Below are positions 22,070 through 32,940 of a stretch of 64,000 nt of DNA, piece after piece. The notes under the pieces were generated by a model. That model did no database searches, was not told the DNA's origin, and worked only from the letters and a program-made list of their open reading frames with translations. This DNA comes from Trifolium pratense (lineage: Eukaryota; Streptophyta; Magnoliopsida; Fabales; Fabaceae). The DNA is taken from NCBI RefSeq assembly GCF_020283565.1, contig NC_060064.1, forward strand, positions 15,148,337-15,212,336, written 5' to 3'. Every line of letters begins with the position of its first letter. The first letter of the stretch is position 1. Made by a program: the position numbers and the translations under genes.

Positions 22070-22450
22070 GTTTTTCCTTCCAGCGGGTTTCTTCGAGGAG
22101 GGTGTCCTCGGAGTTAACTTAAACAGTTTAGGGAACTGCCTAAGCGCCTAGAGTTGTTTCTGGGCTAACGCAGACGCGCGCACGTCGGTGTGCCTGCCTC
22201 TGCGGCTTGAACCTCCCATCGCGAGCTAGATGTTAAGCCATGACACGACGACGATGGAGCTCGTTTTGAGAGTGGTCCTCGTCGGGCAGCTCCTTTGCTC
22301 GTCTCAGAGCTAGGATGTGCCTTTGGTGTGAGTTTAGGATGAGCACGTGTGCCCGGGCGCTATCCGTTGTCAAGGTTCGAAGCTCATCGTCGTCTAAGCT
22401 CGGACAACCTTTAGTGTAGGTGTTTACCTAAGCCACGATACAACCCATAA
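22070..22450. other. GC-rich island of unknown nature
   Basis: About 380 bp are clearly richer in G and C than the flanks, with CGACGACGATGG, GCGCGCACGTCGG and GTGCCCGGGCGC. No open frame runs through it and it matches nothing else in the window. It may be internal sequence of the LTR element that follows. Confidence 0.5.
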
Positions 22451-22778
22451 AAACCTCTTTTAATGCGTATTTGTTTTAACTTTGATTAGTTGCTTAGAAT
22501 TTTTTCAAGTCTATGGTAAAATGGCATGTCACACGTTGATTGAGAGACATCCTTTCAATATTGAGAGAAATTATGAGAGAGAGAAAAAAAAAAGTTGAAT
22601 TATGGACTCTCATGGACATCTATTGTACTTGTTAATATTGAGTCTTTTGGGCCAAGTGTTGATTGAGCATGATCGCTGCATTGGAGATCGGTGGCACCAT
22701 TACCGACAAATAACAAAGGTTGTGAATTTCATGTCATCTAAGTTACTTGTTGTTTCACTGACGATTTTGTTTGACAGG

Positions 22779-23650
22779 CATGTTACTCGAGGACGAGCAA
22801 CAATTTAAGTTTGGGGTTGTGATGACAGTCAATTATACGATGTTTTTATTTAGTACTATTTTAGAGTAGTTTTTATTAGTATTAGTAGAAATTGAAGACC
22901 AAAAGCAAGCTAGAGAAATAAAGTTACTTGGCCAAGAAACAAGAAAAGTTGAAAAAGCATAAAAAAGGGCAAAAAATGAAGAAAATGCGCGCATCATCGT
23001 ACCCACGATGAGATACATCACAACACAATGAAGGCGGTCAAAGGAAACAAGAAAATCTAAATCAAATCTTCATCGTACCACGATATGATCCATCGTGGCC
23101 ACGATGAGACGATTCTGAACGTCATTGTGGCTACGATGGATACGATGGAGCGCAGAAAAAAACTCAAATCCAGCTGAAAAACTATAAATAGAGCTCTACT
23201 CCTTCACAATTATTCATTCAGAAATATTGAGAGTTATTCCAATATTCAAAGAGAGTTATGAGAACTCTAAGGAGGAGGCAAGAAAGGCTAAAGAACTCCA
23301 AGGGCACTAAGGTTCTTTTCTTTTATTGTCTTTGTAATTTATTTTTTTAGGTTAGGTCGAGTAGATGAACTCCCTTAATGCTTGAGACATGTAATTTGGT
23401 TCGAACAAGTTTATATTCGATTGTTATTTAGTTATTTTCTATAATTGTCTTGCTTTAATTCTTCGTTCTTAATCTTGACCACATTATAGAATGAACCCAT
23501 ATGAATTAACCGATCTCGTGACAACAGACTAATAAGCCCGAACTTAAAGTCAATTCAACTGACCAACATGAGACCATTAAATTCAGTACCCGAGGAAGGG
23601 GTAGGATTAAGATTTACACTTAGTTAAATTATGCATGTTTAGGGTTAATC
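22779..23650 (+). mobile_element. polypurine region and LTR of a Ty3-type retrotransposon, truncated
   Basis: CTCGAGGACGAGCAACAATT and AAGTTTGGGG resemble the segment that ends many plant Ty3-type internal regions and precedes the 3' LTR. The LTR would start TGTGATGACAG near 22818. It contains ACTATAAATA (23181) as a TATA box and a set of CATCGT..ACGATG palindromes. No integrase frame, primer-binding site or second LTR is found, and the right border is uncertain. Confidence 0.5.
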
Positions 23651-24266
23651 AGACAAGGTATGAGAACATGTGAGAACTTGTTAAACATTGAATTTGTTAA
23701 GGGTAAGGATGCCTTTTTAAAGGTTGAATTCGTTAAAGGTAAGGATATTATAAAAATAAGGGGAAACCTACCGGCAGTTGACTAAACTTTATTCAAATTG
23801 CAATAGAGACAAGGAATGGTAACACTTAACAAATAAGTAATTAATTTTTTATAAGATAATAGAATATTACAAAATACGTTCAAAAAAAAAATTACAAAAT
23901 ATTATGCGATTATTTAATTTTAAAAGTCATTTGATAAATAACATATACATAAATGTAATATAAGTTTAATAAAAATAAATTAAAATATTAGTAAAAAACA
24001 ACAAATTAAAATAATATGGTTAAAATTCATAATCACTTTGTATTTTTATCATATATCATATTCATTTTCACATGACATGCATGACTCAAAGAATCATGTT
24101 AATACATGAAAAAGATGAGATATTATTTTCTACAATATATCTATAGTGAGTTAGGATCCATTGACACCAAGTGTCAAACCAAACTTTAACACCAAATCTA
24201 AAGCGTTCATTTCATTTGATCTAAAAGCCATTAATTATTCATTAAAAGATCATGTGCGCCACTTTG

Positions 24267-24316
24267 AATTAAATCTATTAAGTCTTTTTTTTTTTTTTGA
24301 CAAAATTAAATCTATT
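24267..24316 (-). repeat. T-run micro-insertion with 13-bp direct repeats inside the Mutator-like element
   Basis: AATTAAATCTATT occurs exactly at 24267-24279 and 24304-24316. Between them are AAGTC, a T run of about 14 and GACAA. Confidence 0.7.
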
Positions 24317-24799
24317 TCTTATACTCTCCCGTCTCAAGTTATTCTTCCCAAGTCTCTCGTTTCTAACTTTTTTTATCTTCCTGACACCCATCTATTTCTT
24401 AAATCTTTTTTATCATTTGAATACTGAAATGTGGCACTACATGTGTCAAACTCAGATTCAAGATTTATCATACAAAAACCTCACACCTATGCTTGATTCA
24501 TGTGAATAGATAAGCTTAAAATAGTTCTTTAACAACCAAATGTATTTCATAATAATGAAAAACGAAACATTTTTACTTATGATTAAGTACTACATAATTA
24601 AAACCGTGGTAATTTACAAGAGTCATGAAAGTATTCTTTTTATAAAATATGATGATGGACATAGCTGGAAGAAGAATATAGGTCATCTATAGAAAGATAT
24701 GAAATTTGGGAAAGAATGATAATTAGATGAGAGAATATAGGAAATAAAGTTAATTACAACGAGAATAGGAGAAGCTCACATGATCCTTTTAATGAATTA

Positions 24800-24835
24800 C
24801 TAGGGGTAAACCCGTGCGTTACACGGGTTCGATTA
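24800..24835 (-). mobile_element. Helitron-like 3' terminus nested in the Mutator-like element
   Basis: On the minus strand the sequence reads a hairpin ACCCGTG-TAACG-CACGGGT followed by TTACCCCTAG and then T. A GC hairpin about 10 bp before a CTAG end, inserted next to T, is the plant Helitron 3' signature. The body would extend to higher coordinates; its 5' TC end was not found. An AT-rich block after the hairpin (24826-24905) recurs near 25586-25665. Confidence 0.55.
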
Positions 24836-27800
24836 AAATATATAATTAAAATATTTTTATAAATTAAAAATAATAATTGTGATAAGTATAATCACACATT
24901 CGATTAAAATACATTGTTAAATGCATTTTACGATATGGTTATATTCAATATTATATATGTGTAAAAACAAAAAAAGTTGTTCAGAATTAAAATATTTTTT
25001 ATTGAAATGATATATCATATTTTATTTTAATTGTGTCATCGTATAAAATCTTAGTTTTCATTATATGAGTTGCAATTTTAGTCACAAATCACTTTGTTTT
25101 TTTTTTTTATTTATTTTTAATGTATCCCTTATTTATTTATTTTCAATAAGAGTTGGAGGTCATACATACTTATACTTGGTGAAAATATTGCTCATGAGTA
25201 ACGTTGAACTAAGATGGTGGTTTTGACATTTTTTATCACGTGATCTCGTGTTCTGAAAATTACATATGAAATAGCAATGTTACTGCTTACTCACTTCTAT
25301 ACAATTTAAGATGTCAAATAACTTATCTACTTACCTCCCTCTTGTTCTCTTGAAGTTTCTTATCAATTATTCACTTGGTGAAATTTTATCCCGATTTTAT
25401 TAGTCTCGATTTTTTTTGTCTATGGTTTGGTTTTTTTTCTTTCTATGAGGTTTTTCTCCACTCATTTTGCTTTGAATTTTTTTATATAATAATTTTTATT
25501 CGGATTTTCAATTTAATTTAGTAGTGCTTATTAAAATGCAGTACTCTTTTTTATAGAGGATTTGTTTTTTTCTTTCATTTCATGGGTTTGATTAAAACAC
25601 ACATTTAAAATATTTTTTATCAATAAAAATAATAATTATGATAAGTATAATCATATATAATTAAATGATTGTTAATATTTTAAATATTAAAAAAAAACTT
25701 GTTTAATATTAACCTACATACTACATAGTAGATTTGTGTATATTAAGGATAACTAATATAATTTTTAGTGAATATCTGTTAATATTCATAAGTTTGAAAA
25801 GGTGCATTATATTTTATTCTAATAGTGTAATAGTATGAGAACTTAATTTTCTTTTTATGCATCGTGGTAGTATAGTTGCAACTTGCTTTGCTTTCTTACT
25901 TTTTTTTTCTTACCGTTGCTTTTTTACTTTTGTATGTTAGAGGTAGTCATGCTTACCTTGTGCTGATATATTGACTTTGTTGAGCTGAGTTTTATTTATT
26001 ATTAAAATTTATTTAAATTTTTTTTTTTATCATTTTTTTTCATTTGTGCAATTTTTCAACTACTTTTTTCCTATACTATTAATAAAAAAATGTAAATAAT
26101 TGATATTTTAATAAAATAAAAATAGTTTGTAACTTAGGACTTTTCATTGACCTTTCATCAATTTGAACCTTTTATTATTTTTATAAATAAATAAATAAAA
26201 ATATTTTTTTGGACTAAATTTGTTATTCTATAAATGAAATTAAATAGAAAAAGGAGTGTTAATTAACTAATTTGTGGAATGAGTGATGGATAAATTTGAT
26301 TATGCTTGCTTTAACATAATCAAAATTCTTGGGGACGACTCTTGAGTTCCGTGTTTTGAATTTTACTTGTACCTAAAATTAAATAGAGATGTTGCTAGCA
26401 ATGAATAAAAAAAGTAAAGATTAACCATATATTTAATAAAAATTACAGTAATAATATATAACAATTATGTAAAAAAATTTTGAATGGGACTATACATATA
26501 AAACTAAATTAAAAATTATACTTGACTTGCACCAATACATACACCATTTTCCAATTAGCAACATATCATTCTTCATAACACTGGTAACGATTGAAAAACA
26601 TGAAATTGCAATGAATATTAGTGTTAATGGTGAGGTTGTCCATAAAACCATATGTCTTCATCTATGTGTTCATATATAAAAACAACAAATATGTAAATTT
26701 AAAAACACAATAGATAAAAAGTTGGTAAAAGGTGATCTACTTATTTGTTGACATTGTTTTGAGTGTAGCCGATAAGTTAGAAAATTATTCAAGGGATTGA
26801 CAAAACTCACCTAAGTTCTCCTTCAAATCTTCCTCACATTCCGAACATGAACAATCAATCATGTTTTCCCTTCATGACATTAAAGAATAAATGAATATAA
26901 AAGTAACAAAAGAACAAAAGAATGTACAATAATTAAGTTTACTATAAAAGACAAATGAACACAGGTATATTGAAAAAATGTCTACATATCTTGCTGAGAT
27001 TGCTATCAATAGTAGACATAGTGTACAACTTGAAGATGTATATGATCTCATGAGTACCAATGCAAGTGTCAAATGTATAGAACAAATATGAAAAAAAAAA
27101 AAAATGATAAGCGGTGGTTATAAAGGTTAGAGTGAAACTGAAAATTAAGCAATATTTCTTTTATTACTCTATGTTGGTTACATTTGCAAGAAGCTCTAAG
27201 GTTAGAGAAGTGTAATAGTGGAAAATACTTAATAGTACGGTTATGATAATGGAAAGTTATAAATAATATAAAAACATGTTTTGTGCAATTCATTCTTATG
27301 AAAAATTTAATTTAATTAAATATTTATAAGCAACTCAACCTTCCTTTTACTAGTAAAAGATTATTGGCCTTTAATTAAATGAAACCAACGCTTTAGATTT
27401 AATGTTAAAGTTTAGTTTGACATTAGTGTCAACGAATCCTAACTCATCTATAGTATACTATATATAATATACTATATTTAAAGAGGATACAAAAAAATTT
27501 GATGTGGACTTTTCATAATACCAACAATACCCTTGATTTTTAACGAGACATGTATTGTTTTTGTACTTGATTGTTTATATTTGGTTTTGGCCTAATCCCC
27601 TAATAGTTATAATTTCTCTTATTTTTACTTTTATTTAATTTTTTTTGTCAAGTTCTTTCATTTAATTTTAATAGATATTTATGCCTTCCCTGTAAAAAAA
27701 AAAGAAAAAAAGAAGAAGTTTAACCCAACTCCCAATTTTAATCATTATAGGTATTTGTGATTAAGAGTATTTTGGGTATTTTCTGATAATTTGTTTAATC

Positions 27801-28134
27801 GGTATAGGTATTTGTGATTAAGGGTATTTTGAGATTTTTGAAAAAAAAACTACACCAACACACAATGATTTGTCTTTATTATAGGTATAGATTTATGACT
27901 GTATGACGAAATATTTTCATTTAGGGTCCGTTTGGTTGTGAAGAGAAAGTGAGAAAAGAGAAATAGGTGAGAAAAATTATGAGAAGAGAGAAATACTTGA
28001 GAAATAGAGTAAATTTGATGTATTGTTTGGTTGAAGAAAAAAATAGGAAAAATAGAAGAGAGATAAGTGTTGATTATTTCTAAAAGTACCAAAATGCCAA
28101 TGAATAAAAACTAGTAATTAGCTTAAATTTTTGG

Positions 28135-28870
28135 GTCTTGTTAACATGTGCCTTAATGCTTCAAAAGTCAACATGCACAAATTAACATTTAATAATTTCC
28201 AAAAGTCAACATGCACAAACAGGGGCGGCTTGCACATATGTGCAAGGTGTGCGACGGCATCGGGCCTCAGCTCAAAATTTTGAGGTCCTATAATATTACT
28301 TATATATTATTTATACCAATAAAATATCATATATTTATTAATAGATTAATTTTTAGGCCCTAAACTAATAGTTATATATTGTTAATGTTCATATAATATC
28401 ATATGAGTATCAATAGATTAATTATCTATACTCGTAAATATAGTTTTAGTCCATTTTAACCTTTCCATAAAATTTAAACAAAGATAATTATTTTGTATTT
28501 CTTATCCCATTTGATTTGATGCAATTGGTTTAATATTGATAATTTATATGTTTATAAGAATAAAAATGATTTTTTTATATTATACGTAATTTAAATCAAC
28601 AGTTTTTTTAAAAAAAAAATTAAATTTTTTATATTAAGGGATCACTTTTATATTTTGCACATGGCCTCCTAAAACCCGGAGACGCCCCTGTGCACAAATA
28701 ACATGTGCCTTAATGTGCCTTAAGATATACCAAAATAGAAATTCAACATTTAATGATACAAAAAATTTAATGCTTCAAAAGTCAAAATGCACAAATTAAC
28801 ATTTAATAATTTCTATTTTTGCTTCCTTAACATGTGCCTTAAGGGCACAAGTTAACATTCTCCTAAATTT
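28135..28870. mobile_element. MITE-like repeat family (TTAACATGTGCCTTAAGG), interrupted by a hAT
   Basis: GTTAACATGTGCCTTAATGC and GCTTCAAAAGTCAACATGCA occur left of the hAT element. Near-identical blocks occur right of it, ending CTTAACATGTGCCTTAAGGG then CACAAGTTAACATT, a near palindrome. At least two overlapping copies are present. Confidence 0.5.
28220..28690. mobile_element. non-autonomous hAT element, 471 bp, perfect 8-bp target duplication
   Basis: TGCACAAA flanks both ends (28212-28219 and 28691-28698). Termini are CAGGGGCGGC at left and GACGCCCCTG at right. The body shares GTGTGCGACGGCAT, GGGCCTCAG and TTTTATATTTTGCACA with the copy at 18887. There is no reading frame for a transposase. 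Confidence 0.88.
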
Positions 28871-28899
28871 TTTAGTCCTATTAAAGTATTAAACTATAT

Positions 28900-29578
28900 A
28901 TTCAGTTTCATTGATCAAATTAAAATTTTTTTTTTTTTTTTGTTAAAGCAAATTAAAAAATATATAACCTCCTCCTTACTTAGTATAAAAATGGTGCGCA
29001 GCTCCCTATAAAAAGAAAAAAAATATTGTGCGCCTCCCAAACAGATTTTTTTTTGCAAATTTGGTGCAACAACACAAAAAAAAAAAAAAAACTAAACAGT
29101 ATAAAATGGGACGTTTATCCCGGAGTAATTCATGAATTTGTCCATCTTGGACCAATGAAAGTAACTGGCTATCACATGTTTAGATCCGGTTAAAAGATTC
29201 CTACACACCATAAATGATAACATAATATAATATCCAATAATTATTAAAATTTAAAAAAAGAAACACAGCTGTATCCCCCATTTACTTCATTTTTGTTGTT
29301 TTTTTATTTTGTCAAAAGAAAAAGAGATCCGTTGTTGAGGTGATTCCCATTTTTAAAAACCCAATCGATAATAAAAAGCCATAGTCATGGATTAATTGCT
29401 TCTTTTGCATAAATTAATTGCTTCTTTCTTTGCATTTACATCCATTTAATCTTACATCTTCCTTGGTTGCATGTTTTCGTCTTCCTATTGTCGTGTTAAC
29501 ATCAATTTATCAGAGGTGGTGGTGCGGAGAAGACGAGAATACACGGCTTATGTAGTGTGGCGGAGAAGAGATGGCGTA
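28900..29578. other. AT-rich spacer with homopolymer runs, no gene seen
   Basis: Runs of 12 or more T or A occur near 28928 and 29077. No reading frame or complete element can be supported. Confidence 0.45.
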
Positions 29579-29688
29579 GGTGAAATCAGTAGCAGAGACA
29601 GGGGTGGCCAGGCTGGGCCATGGCCCACCCAAAATAAGTGAAAGATAATATATACTGGTATGCGCGATATTAATCATAATTGTATACA

Positions 29689-29743
29689 TGGCCTAGTGGC
29701 TTTAGAGTGCCTCCTATGAAGAGAAAGGGCATGGGTTCAAATC
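29689..29743 (+). other. tRNA-like A-box/B-box segment inside the hAT element
   Basis: TGGCCTAGTGGC fits a polymerase III A-box and GGGTTCAAATCC a B-box, about 32 bp apart. It cannot be folded by eye into a complete tRNA with an acceptor stem, so it is more likely a tRNA-derived fragment or SINE head. Confidence 0.45.
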
Positions 29744-29839
29744 CTTGCCATCTTAATTTTTGCTCTTTTTCCTATTTTAAATTTTGCCTTTTTTTCCTGA
29801 ATTTTACCTTTTTTTCCTGAATTTTTGCCATCTTATATG

Positions 29840-30841
29840 TAGGGGTGTGCATGGTTTGGAAACCACACCACACCACACCTAATTGATGGTTTTGGTTCTA
29901 AACCAAAACCATTTCAATAACAAACCGGTTATTTTTTAAAACTAATTTGGATTTGGTTATTAACCGGATCGAACCAATTTATAACCAGTTTGTAATAAAA
30001 TTTAAGTTATTCACATGATCCAATTTTAAATAGGTTTTTTACTTAAACTAATTTTTTTTATTAGTTGATTAAAAAAAATAGATTTATTAATTATTTTAAA
30101 AACATAATTTTTCATTAATTTTATGATTGAATTGGTTTATAATCAACCCACAAAATATTTTTTTTAAACCCAAATTATTTTTTACTTAGCCGAAAACTTA
30201 TTTTTTATATTGTTTTAAAAATATTTTTTATTATTTAAAAAAAGAGTAATTTTTAAAATTCAAAAATCTGATTTTTAAATACAAAAAAAAACTAATAAAT
30301 AGGAAAAAAATTAAAATACTAAATTTTTGAAAAACTAAAAACATTAAAAACTGATTTTTTTAATTATTTTTAAAATAATTATTAAAAATCTGATTTTTAA
30401 AATAAAATAATATTAAAATAGTATGGGTGGTTGGTGGTGGCCGGCCGTCGGAGCACCACCACCGGCCGCCGTGAAAGTTGCCGGAGGTCCGCCGGAAACC
30501 GCCGTCCACCGCCGTCCGCTGCCGGAGCGCCGCCGCACCGGCCGCCGGTGGTCCGGCGTTGACCACCGGTTGACCACCGGTCCTCCACCCCTCTTTTAAT
30601 TAATTATTTTATTATATAATAAAGAATTTTAAAAAATTGAAGATTGGGCCTGAATTAGCTATTGGGCCTAAATTTTCAAACCAATTCCAAACCAAATTAC
30701 AAAATGTGGTTATGGTTTATAATTGGTGTTTTTTTATTGGAGTGGTGTGATTTTTTTTTTAAATGGATTTTGCAAACTAAAATTGGATATGGATTGGTTA
30801 GTAATTTGGTTAAGGATAACCAAATTTTTTGCACACCCCTA
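29840..30841. mobile_element. nested hAT element, 1.0 kb, perfect 8-bp target duplication
   Basis: CTTATATG flanks both ends (29832-29839 and 30842-30849). Termini TAGGGGTGTGCA and TGCACACCCCTA are perfect inverses of 12 bp. It contains AT-rich arms and one very GC-rich block at 30424-30596. Confidence 0.88.
30424..30596. other. GC-rich block inside the nested hAT element
   Basis: About 170 bp are made largely of GCCGCCG, CCGGCCG, CCACCGG and related words, with AT-rich sequence on both sides. Overlapping frames are open only because of composition. Confidence 0.7.
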
Positions 30842-31029
30842 CTTATATGGGTCCCATAAAAGTTATATGGGTCCACATTTTTTTATGGGACCCATGTGAA
30901 TTTCAACCAATAAAAGAGAGTGTGTTGGAGTGTGTTTATTAAAGAGTGTGTTGCTAGCATTATTCATTGATTTTTTTTCTCTTAATTTTTTAAATAAAAT
31001 CAATTTTAACAAGTAGCATAAGGATTTAA

Positions 31030-31226
31030 GGCCCATTTGTATTAACTTATTTTTAAGCTTATGCAAACAGCTTATACAAATTTTATGTATTATTATAAGT
31101 TTGTCAAGCTAGTTTATGCTAAAATAGCTTATAAAAATACAATTTTCACTAGTGTGAACTTATAAAATAGCATAAAACCTAATTTTTATTGCATAAACTC
31201 AAAAATAAACTAATCCAAACAGACCC
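31030..31226. mobile_element. Tourist-like (PIF/Harbinger) MITE, about 197 bp
   Basis: TTAA borders both ends. The left GGCCCATTTGTATTAACTTA pairs with the inverse of the right TAAACTAATCCAAACAGACC (end CCC). The body AAAATAGCTTATAAAA and GTTTGTCAAG match the copy at 16995. Confidence 0.7.
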
Positions 31227-31486
31227 TTAAACAGGTAATCTTGAGCGGCATAATAATACATCATACCATTAAACAAATACATGCCTTCTAAATTACTACA
31301 ATTAAAAATTTGAATGTATCAATACACTTGATCTTTAAGGTATTTAATTAATTTTTTTATAATTAATTTTATACTTATTATAACTTAAATTTTTATATAC
31401 AAAATAATTTTGTATTTAATTTATCTATTATTATTTTTTAGTGGCCCACCCGAATATCTATTCCTGGCTCCGCCACTGGGTGAAAT

Positions 31487-32600
31487 ATTTTTCGAAATTG
31501 ATTTTGGGTTTAGATAAGAATTGAAGCTGATTTGAGAGTTTTAATTGAAAAAATTGAAAATTGAGGAAATAAGATTTGATTTGGGAAAATGAGGGAAGTC
31601 TACAGTCACAGTGTGAGAGGAGTGAAGTGAAATTAGTTGGAAAAAAAATGAGGATTTTTTTTTATCAAAAACAAAAATTGGATTATAATTTTTTTTTATT
31701 AAATTTGTACAAAAAGAAATTAGTTAAAAAAAATATTCTGGTAGCTAATTTTTGGTCTCTAATCGAGGGTGGAAAATATTGAGGAAATATTTATACCAAC
31801 AAAAATAAAAATATTGGATCATAATTCATAAACTTTTTTAAGAGATTTGTACAAAAATAAAAATTAGTCCAAAAAATTTTCTATTCGCTAATTTTTGGTA
31901 TCCAAGTAAGAGTCTTTCCCACCTTAACTCGATTAAACTCACGCCGCTTGAGACCTAATAGCCTTTATTCAAGTATTGTTAGTCTAACTCAGTTTTTGTC
32001 ACCCTGACTCGACTAAACTCAAGCCGCTTGGGACCAAATAATCCCAATTCAACTAATATTATTATTGAAAGAATTTTTTTTCATAGAGTTCTAAAGATAT
32101 TTTTATAAGAATTAAAAATAAAATTTGATATATTTAAACAGACCAAAAACATATTTAACCCTACTATTAGACCAATTATCATTAACCATAATAATATTTC
32201 CCATATTAAACATTGATACAATAAGTTGTTTTAACGAGGTCCATAACAAGTACATATGCTCTAAGGTCCATAACAGCAACACTATTCCAAACATTTGATC
32301 TAATCCACCAAATATTGTAACAAAAAAAAAAGAAAGCCAATCAGCACATGTGAACAACCTTACATAGACGTCTGTACTTGCAAGTTTTCCTTAACCAGTT
32401 CCAAACTTTCAATCCAAGCCGTTGACATATATATAATAAATCAATGAACCATAAGTCCATTGGTCCAAGATGGACAAATGAATTGAAGGGTCCAGATTAT
32501 ACGGAACGGAACCATAAAATGGATAGGGTAAAAATGGAAATTGGTGGAATAATGTTCAGTTTTTCAACTTTCTTCGCTGTTCACAATCATACCAAACACA
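31487..32600. other. spacer before the promoter-like region
   Basis: No gene is supported. A partial direct repeat with CTCGATTAAACTCACGCCGC near 31928 and CTCGACTAAACTCAAGCCGC near 31998 is visible. Confidence 0.4.
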
Positions 32601-32602
32601 GG

Positions 32603-32940
32603 CTATATATAAGTGTTCAATACAAGTGTTCCTCCAACGGCTCTCTTGATCTCTTCTCTTCTTTTCTCTCCCCACACAAAACAAAACCCTAACGTTTCGT
32701 TTTTCCACATCTTCAATCACCACCGCTTATTCATTTTTGTTTGTATTCCAATTTACATTCAAATATTTCATCACTCACTGAAATTACATTTTTCTTTGTA
32801 ATTTGTCAATTCGATTCAGTTTCGTATTTGGGAACGGAGAAAGCACTTGACGCTAACTTTGATTTCTCAAAATGGTTTCTCAGGGTTCTTCTCCGTAACT
32901 TTGATTTCTCAGGGTTTCGCTTTCACTAATCCACTTGACG
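32603..32940 (+). promoter_or_regulatory. promoter and 5' leader of a rightward transcription unit
   Basis: CTATATATAAG (32603-32613) is a good TATA box. About 30 bp later begins a CT-rich leader (32641-32672), then AAACCCTAA (32684-32692), a telo-box common in leaders of translation-related and growth genes. A plausible first-exon donor is CTTGACG|GTAATTG at 32940. The sequence AACTTTGATTTCTCA is duplicated in the leader. A short ATG frame at 32872 (MVSQGSSP) ends at once, so the coding sequence, if any, lies further right. Confidence 0.5.

Larger units (their letters stand above)
24148..27445. mobile_element. Mutator-like element, 3.3 kb, about 100-bp inverted repeats, 9-bp target duplication
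   Basis: ATCTATAGT flanks both sides exactly (24139-24147 and 27446-27454). The left end GAGTTAGGATCCATTGACAC is matched by the inverted right end (GTGTCAACGAATCCTAACTC). The similarity continues about 100 bp through CTTTAACACCAAATCTAAAG and its inverted partner near 27392-27411. No transposase frame survives; all frames are short. Long inverted repeats plus a 9-bp duplication are the hallmark of Mutator-like elements. Confidence 0.85.
29587..31478. mobile_element. hAT element, 1.9 kb, with nested insertions
   Basis: GGTGAAAT flanks both sides (29579-29586 and 31479-31486). The left end CAGTAGCAGAGACAGGGGTG matches the inverse of the right end CTATTCCTGGCTCCGCCACTG. GGCCCACCC occurs inside both ends. 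A second hAT (29840-30841) and a Tourist-like MITE (31030-31226) lie inside, so the original element was about 0.7 kb. No transposase frame is present. Confidence 0.82.

Noticed and set aside
27915..28100. A Tourist-like MITE starting GGGTCCGTTTGGTTGTGA
   Set aside because: The left end is typical, but no matching right end or target duplication was found.
29689..29743. A functional tRNA gene
   Set aside because: The A- and B-box-like words are there, but no acceptor stem or full cloverleaf could be made by eye.
30360..30588. Ala/Gly/Arg-rich frames on the minus strand
   Set aside because: They are produced by the GC-rich block inside the nested hAT; several frames are open at once.
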